In this document: piece by piece, positions 31,810-38,831 of the stretch
Layout: each line of letters starts with the position of its first letter
How positions within the stretch are numbered: position 1 is the stretch's first letter
Origin: Clostridiales bacterium UBA4644
GTDB lineage: Bacteria > Bacillota > Clostridia > Oscillospirales > Butyricicoccaceae
Direction: 5' to 3'
DNA: 40,035 nt
Assembly: GCA_002405755.1 (NCBI GenBank)
Contig: DHMK01000038.1
Location: 11,034-51,068 of the forward strand
Translations under genes and position numbers: made by a program
The notes under the pieces: generated by a model
Database searches by the model: none
What the model saw: only the letters and a program-made list of their open reading frames with translations
What the model was told of the DNA's origin: nothing

Positions 31810-33340
31810 GGTCGCTTTCCCCTCCTAACCGGGTCATCATCATGCCCACGTCCCGCTTCTTTGCGCCGCGGCCCTCCACGATGCCGCTGACCTTGCCGCC
31901 GCAGAGCACCAGGATCCGGTCGGAAAGCTCCAGCAGCACGTCCAGGTCCTCGCCCACATAGATCACGGCCACGCCCCGCTCCTTCTGGCGGTTGATCAGG
32001 TTATAGATCGTATAGGAGGAATGGATATCCAGGCCCCGGACGGCATAGGCCGTCAGCAAAACGGTGGGGGCGGAGGCGATCTCCCGGCCCACCAGCACCT
32101 TCTGCACATTGCCGCCGGACAGCCGGCGCACCGGCGTCGTCAGGTTGGGGGTGCTGACCTCCAGCTCGGAGACCACGCTCTCCGCCAGCTTCTGGGGAGC
32201 CTTCCGGTCCAGGAAGGGGGAGCGGCCCCGGCGATAGGAGCGGAGCATCATGTTTGCGGAAATGTCCATATTGCCCACCAGGCCCATGCCCAGCCGGTCC
32301 TCCGGCACGAAGGACAGGGAAACGCCCATATCGGCGATGCTCAGAGGATCCTTGCCCAGGATGGGCTCCTCCCGGCCGTCGTCGTTGATATAGGTGATGC
32401 TGCCGCGCTCCACCGGCTGCAGACCGGCGATGGCCTCCAGAAGCTCCTTCTGGCCGCAGCCGGAAATGCCCGCCACGCCCAGCACCTCGCCGCTGTTAGC
32501 GGTAAAGGAAACGTCGTCCAGCTTGACCACGCCGTCGATGTTGCGGACGGTAAGATGCTCCACCCGGATGCGGGGCTTGGGATCCTTGGGCTCCGGCCGG
32601 TCGATGCTCAGGCTGACGGGATGGCCCACCAGCATATTGGTCATCTCCATGGCGTTGGACTGGGCCGTGGGCATATCGCCCACAAACTGTCCGTGCCGCA
32701 GGATGGCCACCCGGTCGGAAAGCTCCTCCACCTCGTTCATCTTGTGGGTGATGATCACGATGGCCTTGCCGTCGTTGCGCATATTGCGCAGGACGGTGAA
32801 CAGCTTGTCCGTCTCCTGGGGGGTGAGGACGGCGGTAGGCTCGTCCAGGATCAGGATGTCCGCGCCCCGGTAGAGGACCTTGATGATCTCCACCGTCTGC
32901 TTCTGGGAAACGGACATATTATAGACCTTCTGCCAGGGATCCACCTCAAAGCCGTAAGCATCGCAAAGCGCCCGGATCTTTTCTGCCGCCCGGTCCAGAT
33001 CCAGCCGGCCCGGCTCGTCCAGCCCCAGCACGATGTTTTCCACCGCGGTGAGCACGTCCACCAGCTTGAAATGCTGATGGATCATGCCGATGCCATAGTC
33101 AAAGGCGTCCTTGGGCGACCGGATGACCACCTCCCGGTCATTGATGAAGATCTGCCCCTCATCGGGGAAATAAATGCCGGAGAGCATATTCATCAGCGTG
33201 GTCTTTCCGCTTCCGTTCTCTCCCAGAAGGGCCAGGATCTCGCCCTTGTAAATGTCCAGCCAGACCTTGTCGTTGGCGACCACCGACCCGAAGGTCTTGG
33301 TGATGTTCCGCATTTTTACGGTGGCGGTTTTGTTTTCCAA
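31802..33340 (-). CDS. BMP-type ABC transporter ATPase (NupO-like), two-domain
   Basis: A protein of about 512 residues made of two ABC domains. Domain 1 has Walker A GENGSGKTTL, signature-region SVSQKQTVEI and Walker B ILILDEPTAVLT. Domain 2 is degenerate as in this family (GISGCGQKELLEA for Walker A, LSGGNVQKVLVGRE for the signature, and TAYAVRGLDIHSS in place of Walker B). The start is set at TTG 33340 because AGGAG lies ten bases before it; a GTG at 33349 in the same frame is only one base from that site. It follows the BMP gene after a terminator and an inverted repeat, so part of the transcript is expected to stop before it. Confidence 0.92.
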   Translation of the reverse strand: MENKTATVKMRNITKTFGSVVANDKVWLDIYKGEILALLGENGSGKTTLMNMLSGIYFPDEGQIFINDREVVIRSPKDAFDYGIGMIHQHFKLVDVLTAVENIVLGLDEPGRLDLDRAAEKIRALCDAYGFEVDPWQKVYNMSVSQKQTVEIIKVLYRGADILILDEPTAVLTPQETDKLFTVLRNMRNDGKAIVIITHKMNEVEELSDRVAILRHGQFVGDMPTAQSNAMEMTNMLVGHPVSLSIDRPEPKDPKPRIRVEHLTVRNIDGVVKLDDVSFTANSGEVLGVAGISGCGQKELLEAIAGLQPVERGSITYINDDGREEPILGKDPLSIADMGVSLSFVPEDRLGMGLVGNMDISANMMLRSYRRGRSPFLDRKAPQKLAESVVSELEVSTPNLTTPVRRLSGGNVQKVLVGREIASAPTVLLTAYAVRGLDIHSSYTIYNLINRQKERGVAVIYVGEDLDVLLELSDRILVLCGGKVSGIVEGRGAKKRDVGMMMTRLGGESDHD

Positions 33341-33393
33341 CGGTCTCACGCTCCTGCTTTTTCAGATTTTTCGCCGTCCCGGAAAGACAGCTT

Positions 33394-33447
33394 TGCTGCA
33401 AAGGGCAATCCGGCGGCGAACCAGTCGACGCACTGCCCTTTGCAGCA
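33394..33447 (-). repeat. 14-bp inverted repeat between the BMP gene and the ABC ATPase gene
   Basis: TGCTGCAAAGGGCA (33394-33407) and its exact reverse complement (33434-33447) are separated by 26 bases. No T tail follows on the minus strand, so it is not a simple terminator. Confidence 0.85.
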
Positions 33448-33494
33448 GGGGATGGGTCCTTTTTGCATCTTCCGCCCGTTTGGGGAAGCGGGTC

Positions 33495-33533
33495 AAAAAT
33501 GGGAAGCCCCGCCGCGATGCTTCGGGGCTTCCC
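33495..33533 (-). terminator. Terminator after the BMP lipoprotein gene
   Basis: On the minus strand, GGGAAGCCCCG and CGGGGCTTCCC pair (33501-33533, about 11 bp) and a short T run follows (plus-strand A5 at 33495-33499). It probably lets the binding-protein message exceed that of the transporter genes. Confidence 0.75.
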
Positions 33534-33544
33534 AGAGAGGTCGG

Positions 33545-34732
33545 TCAATAAGCTTCGTCCAGCAGGTTGATGCCGTCGATGCGCAGGTCAAAGTAGGGAG
33601 CGGAGCGGAACTTGGATTCCTGGAACGCGCCGTTCTCGATGACCTCGGTGTCGGGGGTGTAGTCGGCGTCGGTGTCCACGTCGGCCATGTAGGAGCTCAG
33701 GCTCTGGCCGCCCACGGTGAAGGTGCTCATGTCGAAGACCTGGCGGGTGCCGGCCTCCAGCTCCTTCTTGGCGTCTTCCACGGCCTTTTCCGTGCCCTCA
33801 GCGATGGCGGAGCCCATGTCGGTCAGGACCACGGAGCCGGTGGCGATGGTGCCGGTCCAGTCGGCCTCGATGGCCTTACCATCGCGGGTGCACTCGATGG
33901 CATGCTTGAAGTAGGGCGTCCAGTCGATGCGGGAGGAGACCAGGAAGGTGTTGGGGCAGGCAGAGGCGGTGGAGCCGTTGTAGGAAACATTGGGGATGCC
34001 CTGGGTCTCGCAGGCGGTGGGAGCACCCATGGAGTCGGCGTGCTGAGAGATCAGCTTGCAGCCGTTGGCGATGAGCTTGTTGGCGCCTTCCTTCTCGGCG
34101 GTCTCGTCATACCAGCTGCCGGTGAAGGTGACTTCCATGGTGGCAGTGGGGCAGACGGAGCGGGCGCCCAGGAAGAAGGAGGTGTAGCCGGAGACCACCT
34201 CGGCGTAGGTATAAGCGCCCACGTAGCCGATCTTGGCCTCCTCGGCGGTAAACTCGCCGGCGGCGATCATCTCGTTCAGCTTCATGCCTGCCACGATACC
34301 GGCCAGATAGCGGCCCTCATAGATGGAGGCAAAGGCGTTGTGGTAGTTGGCCAGGTTCTCGGTGTGGGCCTTGGTGCCGGTGGCATGGCAGAACTGCACA
34401 TTGGGGAACTCCTTGGCGGCCTGGATCATGAAATCCTCGTGGCCGAAGGAATCGGCGAAGATGACGGTGCAGCCGTCGTCTACCAGCTCAGCAGCCTTAT
34501 CGTAGCACTCCTGGCCCTCGGGAACGTTGGTCTTCATGACGGGGGTGACGCCCAGCTGCTCGCAGGCGGCCTTGGCGGCGTTGATGAAGTTCAGGTCGTA
34601 GGTAGAGTTTTCGTCGTGCAGGAAGATGAAGCCGACCTTCATCTCGGATTTGCTGTCGTTGTTTCCGCCGCCGCAGGCGCAGAGGCTGAGGCACATCACC
34701 AGCGCCAGGAGCAGAGCTGCAAGCTTTTTCAT
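33545..34732 (-). CDS. BMP-family substrate-binding lipoprotein
   Basis: A 395-residue exported solute-binding protein. The signal peptide ends in a lipobox LCAC with C20 as the lipidated residue, followed by a Gly/Asn/Ser linker. The BMP (basic membrane protein, PF02608) domain starts MKVGFIFLHDENSTYDLNF. Other marks are FADSFGHEDFM, the hinge GRYLAGIVAGMKLNE, ARSVCPTATMEVTFTGSWYD and SQHADSMGAPTACE. Known BMP lipoproteins with NupOPQ-type partners bind purine nucleosides; the riboswitch and xpt next door support a purine ligand. The ATG at 34732 has GGAGG nine bases upstream; upstream in-frame codons lie in the riboswitch leader. Confidence 0.93.
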   Translation of the reverse strand: MKKLAALLLALVMCLSLCACGGGNNDSKSEMKVGFIFLHDENSTYDLNFINAAKAACEQLGVTPVMKTNVPEGQECYDKAAELVDDGCTVIFADSFGHEDFMIQAAKEFPNVQFCHATGTKAHTENLANYHNAFASIYEGRYLAGIVAGMKLNEMIAAGEFTAEEAKIGYVGAYTYAEVVSGYTSFFLGARSVCPTATMEVTFTGSWYDETAEKEGANKLIANGCKLISQHADSMGAPTACETQGIPNVSYNGSTASACPNTFLVSSRIDWTPYFKHAIECTRDGKAIEADWTGTIATGSVVLTDMGSAIAEGTEKAVEDAKKELEAGTRQVFDMSTFTVGGQSLSSYMADVDTDADYTPDTEVIENGAFQESKFRSAPYFDLRIDGINLLDEAY

Positions 34733-34801
34733 GATCTTTTCCTCCAAATCACTTGTTCGTTGGTTTCTTCCGATGTATTTCCATCGCTTTCGCGCTATGG
34801 A

Positions 34802-34834
34802 ACAAAAAAACGCGGGGACCCGTTGAGTCTCCGC
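34802..34834 (-). terminator. Riboswitch-linked terminator before the BMP gene
   Basis: On the minus strand, CGCGGAGACTC pairs with GGGTCCCCGCG (10 of 11 positions) and seven T follow (plus-strand A run at about 34804-34810). It lies 40 bases downstream of the aptamer and is the expected off-switch. Confidence 0.8.
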
Positions 34835-34872
34835 GGCGGACGAGACAAAAAGGCCCTTCGCCCTTCTGCGCT

Positions 34873-34945
34873 CCATCGATAGTCCGGCCATTTACGGCAG
34901 CCGGGTAGAGACTTCAAAACCACATCATTTGATATATATCGACCA
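34873..34945 (-). promoter_or_regulatory. Purine riboswitch, guanine class
   Basis: The minus strand reads as a purine aptamer. P1 is formed by TGGTCGATA and TATCGATGG. P2 is TCAAA/TTTGA around a TGATGTGG loop. The core CTCTACC is followed by P3 CCGGC/GCCGG around TGCCGTAAAT, then GACTAT. All conserved blocks of the family are there (CTACC, CCGTAAA, GACTA). The discriminating base is C at position 34882 (GACTA), which in this family selects guanine, hypoxanthine or xanthine rather than adenine. The aptamer lies between xpt and the BMP gene rather than before xpt. Bound purine would favour the downstream terminator and stop transporter synthesis. Confidence 0.92.
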
Positions 34946-34978
34946 GTATGAACTTTTCGGTTTTTGCTTTTTCGGCGC

Positions 34979-35551
34979 TCAGCAGAAGCGGATGCCCTTT
35001 TCCGGATCCATCTCCGCCACGCGGGCCAGCGATTCCACCCGGACGCCCTGCTCCCGGATCCGGTCGCCGCCCTTCTGGAAGGCCTTTTCCACGGCGATCC
35101 CCGCGCCCACCAGCTGGGCTCCGGCCTGACGGACGATCTCAATGAGCCCCTGCAGGGCCGCGCCGTTGGCCAGGAAATCATCGATGATCAGCACCCGGTC
35201 CTCCGGTCCCAGATATTTTCTGGAGACGATCACATCGTTGATGCCGCCATGGGTGAAAGATTCCACCTTGGCCGTCCAGACGTCGCCGGGGATGTTTTTG
35301 CTCTTGCTTTTCTTGGCAAAAACAACGGGGCACCCGAAGTACTGAGCCGCGATACATGCGATGCCGATTCCGGATGCCTCAATGGTAAGAATTTTATTTA
35401 CGCCGCAGCCTTCGAACAGACGGGCCCATTCCCTGCCCATCTGGTTGCACAGCTGGATATCCATCTGGTGGTTCAGAAACCCGTCCACCTTCAGGACGCC
35501 GCCCGCCAGGACAAGTCCGTCCCGCCGGATGCGCTCTTCCAGGATCTGCAA
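34979..35551 (-). CDS. xpt: Xanthine phosphoribosyltransferase
   Basis: A 190-residue purine salvage enzyme making XMP (and GMP) from PRPP and the base. The N-terminus (ERIRRDGLVLAGGVLKVDGFLNHQ) and the PRPP loop VLIIDDFLANG match Xpt of Bacillus. VVFAKKSKSKN and the C-terminal RVESLARVAEMD are also conserved. The start is TTG 35551: AGAGGAGG lies eight bases before it and homologues begin here; an upstream ATG at 35638 adds a non-homologous stretch. It is the first gene of the purine operon. No riboswitch lies before it. Confidence 0.93.
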   Translation of the reverse strand: MQILEERIRRDGLVLAGGVLKVDGFLNHQMDIQLCNQMGREWARLFEGCGVNKILTIEASGIGIACIAAQYFGCPVVFAKKSKSKNIPGDVWTAKVESFTHGGINDVIVSRKYLGPEDRVLIIDDFLANGAALQGLIEIVRQAGAQLVGAGIAVEKAFQKGGDRIREQGVRVESLARVAEMDPEKGIRFC

Positions 35552-35584
35552 GGAAACCGCCTCCTCTCGTGCCGCGATACTTCT

Positions 35585-35612
35585 ATTGTACCGAAAAACC
35601 GGCGCTTTGCAA
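35585..35612 (-). promoter_or_regulatory. Promoter for xpt
   Basis: On the minus strand, TTGCAA, a 16-nt spacer and TACAAT. It lies 34 bases before the TTG start. No purine aptamer fits between it and xpt. Confidence 0.65.
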
Positions 35613-35680
35613 TACCGAATTGTTCCAGAAAATTTCACGAAACCGGGGCGTTATTTTTAGTCATTCTGTCGAATCCCCGC

Positions 35681-35714
35681 AAAAAACGGTTCCCGGCGGC
35701 GCAAGGCCGCCGGG
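35681..35714 (-). terminator. Terminator after the CofE-like gene
   Basis: On the minus strand, GCCGCCGGG-type stem CCCGGCGGC/GCCGCCGGGG with a GCAAG loop, extended by partial pairs, then TTTTTT (plus-strand A6 at 35681-35686) after a short gap. Confidence 0.78.
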
Positions 35715-35726
35715 GAAAGCCCGGTC

Positions 35727-36917
35727 TTATTCCTTGGAATAATCGTCAAAATAGCCCTGGATCAGCACGATGGGCGTGCCCTTGTCGCCGGAGCCGGAGG
35801 TCAGGTCGCAGAGAGAGCCCAGCAGGTCGGTGAGCTGCCGGGGGGTGGTGCCCTGGCTGGCCATGCTGCCCTTCAGGTCGCCCTGCTTGTCCTGGATCGA
35901 CTGCCGCACCGCCTGCCGCAGCGCCTCGCCGGTGAGGCCCGCATAATCGTTATCTGCCAGATATTTGATCTTCAGCTCGTTTGGCGTGCCCAGCAGGCCG
36001 GGGGTGCAGGCCGGGGAGACCACCGGATCCGCCAGCTCCCAGATCTTGCCCACGGGATCCTTAAAGGCGCCGTCGCCATAGATCATGCATTCAATGTTCT
36101 TTCCCGTGGCCTGCCGCAGCAGCGCCGCCAGCCGGTCCACGAACCGGGCGCAGTCCCGGGGGAAGAGCTTGACCCGGTCCTCCGTGGCCTTGTTGGAGCC
36201 CAAAAGGCCATACTGCTCATTATAGCCGCTGCCGTCCACGCTCTCGTTGAGGATCTCATCCAGACACAGCGCCTTTTCCGCGCCGGCGCGCACCAGACGG
36301 GCCTGTGTGCGGCGGCGGGTATGGATGTCGCAGCAGAGGACGTTTTTCGTGTGCTGCAAAATAGCCTCGGGCCGGTTGGCGAAAATGATCTCCGCCTGAC
36401 AGCCGCAGTCCTGGATGAGCTGCTTATAATAGGCCACATAATCCATGCCGGTAAAGGGATGGACGGGATTGCCGAAGGCCCTGCGGTAGTCCGCCTCCGT
36501 GAGCACATCGCTGTAGGGGTTGACGCCCGCCTGCTCCAGCAGCTCCTCGTCAAACAGATGGTTGCCCACCTCGTCGGTGGGGTAGCTGAGCATCAGGGTG
36601 ATCCTTTTCACGCCCATGGCCACGCCCCGCAGCACGATGGCAAAGCGGTTGCGGGAGGTGATGGGAAAGGCCAGCCCCAAATGGTCGCAGGCAAATTTTC
36701 TGCGGATATCCCGGGCGATGTCCTCCACGGAAGCATAATTTCCGGCGGCCCGGGCCACCACAGACTCCGTCACGGCCACCACATCCCGGTCATGAAAGGC
36801 AAACCCGGCCTCCCGGGAAGCGCCCACGACACATTCCGTCACCATGGCCGCCAGGTCGTCCCCCTCCCGGATGATGGGGGCGCGGATCCCTCTGGAAATA
36901 ACGCCGACAGTACGCAT
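35727..36917 (-). CDS. CofE-like gamma-glutamyl ligase (F420-0:glutamate ligase family)
   Basis: A 396-residue member of the F420_ligase family (PF01996). The N-terminal GVISRGIRAPIIREGDDL, the VAVTESVVARAAGNYAS segment and MIYGDGAFKDPVGKIWELADP are family-typical. CofE adds glutamates to coenzyme F420; clostridial gut bacteria generally lack F420, so this longer subgroup probably works on another acceptor. A homologue has been proposed to act in folate polyglutamylation in Chlamydia, so a folate role is one option. The ATG at 36917 has GGAGG eight bases upstream; an in-frame ATG at 36932 overlaps that site. The gene is monocistronic between its own promoter and terminator. Confidence 0.85.
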   Translation of the reverse strand: MRTVGVISRGIRAPIIREGDDLAAMVTECVVGASREAGFAFHDRDVVAVTESVVARAAGNYASVEDIARDIRRKFACDHLGLAFPITSRNRFAIVLRGVAMGVKRITLMLSYPTDEVGNHLFDEELLEQAGVNPYSDVLTEADYRRAFGNPVHPFTGMDYVAYYKQLIQDCGCQAEIIFANRPEAILQHTKNVLCCDIHTRRRTQARLVRAGAEKALCLDEILNESVDGSGYNEQYGLLGSNKATEDRVKLFPRDCARFVDRLAALLRQATGKNIECMIYGDGAFKDPVGKIWELADPVVSPACTPGLLGTPNELKIKYLADNDYAGLTGEALRQAVRQSIQDKQGDLKGSMASQGTTPRQLTDLLGSLCDLTSGSGDKGTPIVLIQGYFDDYSKE

Positions 36918-36964
36918 AGCTCGATCCTCCAAACGATCAGATTTCGCAGATATTCTTTCTTTTT

Positions 36965-36993
36965 ATTATGCCAGATTCCCCGGGGCTTGTAAA
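36965..36993 (-). promoter_or_regulatory. Promoter for the CofE-like gene
   Basis: On the minus strand, TTTACA, a 17-nt spacer and CATAAT, about 48 bases before the start codon. Confidence 0.65.
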
Positions 36994-37012
36994 GCGCTTT
37001 TCCCCTCCTGGC

Positions 37013-37046
37013 AAAAGCCCCCGCAGAGAAGGCTCTCCGCGGGGGC
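37013..37046 (-). terminator. Terminator after the cysteine-rich small gene
   Basis: On the minus strand, GCCCCCGCGGAGA pairs with TCTCTGCGGGGGC (13 bp, one G-T pair), loop GCCT, then TTTT. Confidence 0.82.
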
Positions 37047-37078
37047 GCGCTTATGTTATTTCGACTTCCGGCCCGGGC

Positions 37079-37297
37079 TCAGCAGCAGCCGTTGCCGCAG
37101 CCGCAGTTGTTGCCGCAGCCGCAGTCGTTGTCGCAGCCGTTGCTGCAGCCGCAGCCGCAATTGCCGCCCCAGGCGCCGCAGCCGTAGTGGACCCAGATGA
37201 TGACGATGGCGATGACCACGATGATCCAGAAGGGCTGATAGTTGGAGAAGAAGCCGCTGCCCCGGCCGCAGGAATTACAGTTGTTGCAAGAGTACAT
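37079..37297 (-). CDS. Small cysteine-rich membrane protein (72 residues, 14 Cys)
   Basis: A short gene backed by a strong GAGGAGGG site ten bases before the ATG and a good terminator after it. The product has a CNNCNSC N-terminus (C4, C7, C10), one hydrophobic helix at about residues 23-36, and a C-terminal tail of Gly/Cys/Asn repeats (GCGC, GCDNDCGCG) holding 11 more cysteines. Similar Gly/Cys-rich small proteins occur in Clostridia under names such as high-cysteine chorion-like protein; the function is unknown. Metal binding or a disulfide-linked spore or surface role are options, both inferred from composition only. Confidence 0.75.
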   Translation of the reverse strand: MYSCNNCNSCGRGSGFFSNYQPFWIIVVIAIVIIWVHYGCGAWGGNCGCGCSNGCDNDCGCGNNCGCGNGCC

Positions 37298-37373
37298 AGA
37301 AGTGAGTCCCTCCTCAATAGATTTCTCACCCCATACTATTCTCCTGCGGCGGAAAGGTGCAGACCGTTTTCCC

Positions 37374-38543
37374 TTAAGCGGCGGCTAAGAATGCTGCCGC
37401 CTGCAGCTGCTGCCGGGTAAAAACGCCCTGCTCTATGAGCCGCTCCGCCAGCGTTCCGCCGCTCTTCAGCGGCGCGCTGAGGGCTCGCCAGGAAATGAGC
37501 GCCACATGATCCCGGTAAAACCCGGTCTGCGCCGCGCTCTGAAGCTCTGCCGCCGTCAGCAGGCCAAGGGTCTGCGCCAGCTCCCGGGAGGTGGTGTTCC
37601 AGACGAAATCCACCCCGTCCTGATAGCCCAGGCTGCGCAGCACAAAGGTCAGATATTGCTCCAGCGCCGCGTTCTGGTAGGGGGAATATTTGTTGTTGCC
37701 CGTGCCGTTGGTGATGCCCTGCCTGCAGCCATAGGCCACATAGCGCTCCCCCTGCTTCCAGGCCATGGCGTCCCCGAAGGGATAGGCCTCGCTGCAGGCC
37801 AGCGCCGCGCTCTCCTGTCCCATCAGGCGGATGAGCATGATCAGCGCCTCGATGCGGCTGGGGGCCCGGTCCAGCGCATAGCCGCTGTCGTCGCCCAAAA
37901 ACAGGCCCAGATACTTCAGCGCGTCGGCATAGGCGGTATAGCAGACCTCATAGCCCGCCCGCGCTCCGTCCTTCACCAGCACCACCGCTCCGTCGGAGGT
38001 GACCTCCACGCCGCTGCCGTCGTCCGCCAGGAGCATATAAAGGATGCCGGTCTTGATGGCCAGGCCCGGCGCGCGGGTGGAGCCGGCGGTGACGTTCAGG
38101 ATCTCCGTTCCGGCGCTGCCGCAGGTCTTGCCCGCCCCGGAGACGAACATCAGCGAGGCTCCCGGCGTCCCGGTGATCCGGTCGCCCTTTTTCAGCGTGA
38201 CCCGGCGCATCCCCGCCGTCAGCGTGCCCGCAGTCTGCTGCGCCAGAAGCGCCTCCGCCCGGGCCTGTACCTGGGCCTGCAGGGAGGGGGTCAGGGCGTC
38301 TGCCACGCGCTTTGCCGCCGCCTCCCGGGCCGCCTGGGCCCAGCTCTCCTGGCGGCCGGCCAGCGAAAGCCCCAGCATATTGCCCGCCGTGCTCCAATAT
38401 TCCTCCATGGGCTGGGAAAACACCGTTTTCAGATAAGACCGGGAAAGGATCGGGTCGGCGGAGGTGCCCGCCGCCAGCACCGTGGCCCCGGTCAGCAGCA
38501 GCGTCCCGCAAAGGACTGCCGCCGCAATGCGCCGCAGCTTCAT
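37374..38543 (-). CDS. Secreted protein with SLH-like C-terminal region
   Basis: A 389-residue exported protein. The signal peptide (MKLRRIAAAVLCGTLLLTG, cleavage after VLA) is followed by an Ala/Gln-rich helical region (about 60-105), a beta region (RVTLKKGDRITGTPG, about 108-190), and SLH-like repeats to the end: APSRIEALIMLIRLMGQE, FGDAMAWKQGERYVAYG, QGITNGTGNNKYSPYQNAA and LEQYLTFVLRSLGYQDG. The repeats are divergent from textbook SLH but keep the Trp/Tyr and the turn order. Surface attachment is likely. The ATG at 38543 has AGGAGGG upstream. Its promoter is divergent from the small membrane gene. Confidence 0.83.
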   Translation of the reverse strand: MKLRRIAAAVLCGTLLLTGATVLAAGTSADPILSRSYLKTVFSQPMEEYWSTAGNMLGLSLAGRQESWAQAAREAAAKRVADALTPSLQAQVQARAEALLAQQTAGTLTAGMRRVTLKKGDRITGTPGASLMFVSGAGKTCGSAGTEILNVTAGSTRAPGLAIKTGILYMLLADDGSGVEVTSDGAVVLVKDGARAGYEVCYTAYADALKYLGLFLGDDSGYALDRAPSRIEALIMLIRLMGQESAALACSEAYPFGDAMAWKQGERYVAYGCRQGITNGTGNNKYSPYQNAALEQYLTFVLRSLGYQDGVDFVWNTTSRELAQTLGLLTAAELQSAAQTGFYRDHVALISWRALSAPLKSGGTLAERLIEQGVFTRQQLQAAAFLAAA

Positions 38544-38594
38544 CAAAGACCATCCCTCCTTGGGAGAACAGAAACGATTCCGGATGTGTTTTTT

Positions 38595-38623
38595 ATCATA
38601 CCACAGTTTCCCGCTCCGCGCAA
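38595..38623 (-). promoter_or_regulatory. Promoter for the SLH-like secreted protein gene
   Basis: On the minus strand, TTGCGC, a 17-nt spacer and TATGAT preceded by TG (extended -10), about 50 bases before the start codon. Confidence 0.65.
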
Positions 38624-38668
38624 GGCTCTGTTGCCGGAGGTTCCCACCCGGGGCGCAGGCCGGAAACG

Positions 38669-38742
38669 CGGCAAATTTTGCCGTTTCTGGAGAAAATTTG
38701 GCATTCAGACGAAATCGCAGGCCAAATTTTGTGCAAATTTTG
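38669..38742. promoter_or_regulatory. Four AAATTTTG-type motifs between divergent promoters
   Basis: Core motifs CAAATTTTG occur at 38672-38680 (inside a perfect 15-bp dyad CGGCAAATTTTGCCG, 38669-38683), at 38693-38700 in reverse orientation, at 38723-38731 and at 38734-38742. Centre-to-centre distances are about 21, 30 and 11 bases, close to whole helical turns. They look like an operator array of an unidentified regulator lying between the two divergent promoters. Confidence 0.5.
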
Positions 38743-38744
38743 GT

Positions 38745-38758
38745 CGAACATTCGTTTG
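38745..38758 (+). promoter_or_regulatory. LexA/DinR-like SOS box
   Basis: CGAACATTCGTTTG matches the Gram-positive LexA consensus CGAACRNRYGTTYG at 13 of 14 positions. It overlaps the -35 box of the promoter at 38756-38784. A further CGAAC half-site lies at 38766-38770, inside the spacer. Confidence 0.6.
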
Positions 38759-38784
38759 CATTTTTCGAACAGCCGTGCTATACT
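38756..38784 (+). promoter_or_regulatory. Promoter for the small membrane protein gene
   Basis: TTGCAT (38756-38761), a 17-nt spacer and TATACT (38779-38784) preceded by TG (extended -10). It lies 48 bases before the start codon and is covered by the LexA-like box. Confidence 0.72.
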
Positions 38785-38831
38785 ACCATCAGAAAGCAAA
38801 CAGATGTTTGCAAAGGAAGGGGCGCTCTCAA

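Noticed and set aside
33341..33349. GTG at 33349 as the start of the ABC ATPase
   Set aside because: The AGGAG site is only one base away; the TTG at 33340 has normal spacing. The three-residue difference does not change the call.
29047..34882. Two frames of about 950 codons on the plus strand across the purine uptake operon
   Set aside because: They are antisense to recognised ABC transporter genes; the composition is that of shadow frames and the 5' ends lack ribosome sites.
35552..35660. A purine riboswitch directly before xpt
   Set aside because: None of the conserved aptamer blocks is present and the promoter lies only 34 bases from the start codon; the aptamer is instead downstream of xpt.
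37051..37329. A Ala/Thr-rich minus-strand frame overlapping the cysteine-rich gene
   Set aside because: It is the shifted reading of the same GCN repeats; the strong ribosome site is positioned for the cysteine-rich frame.
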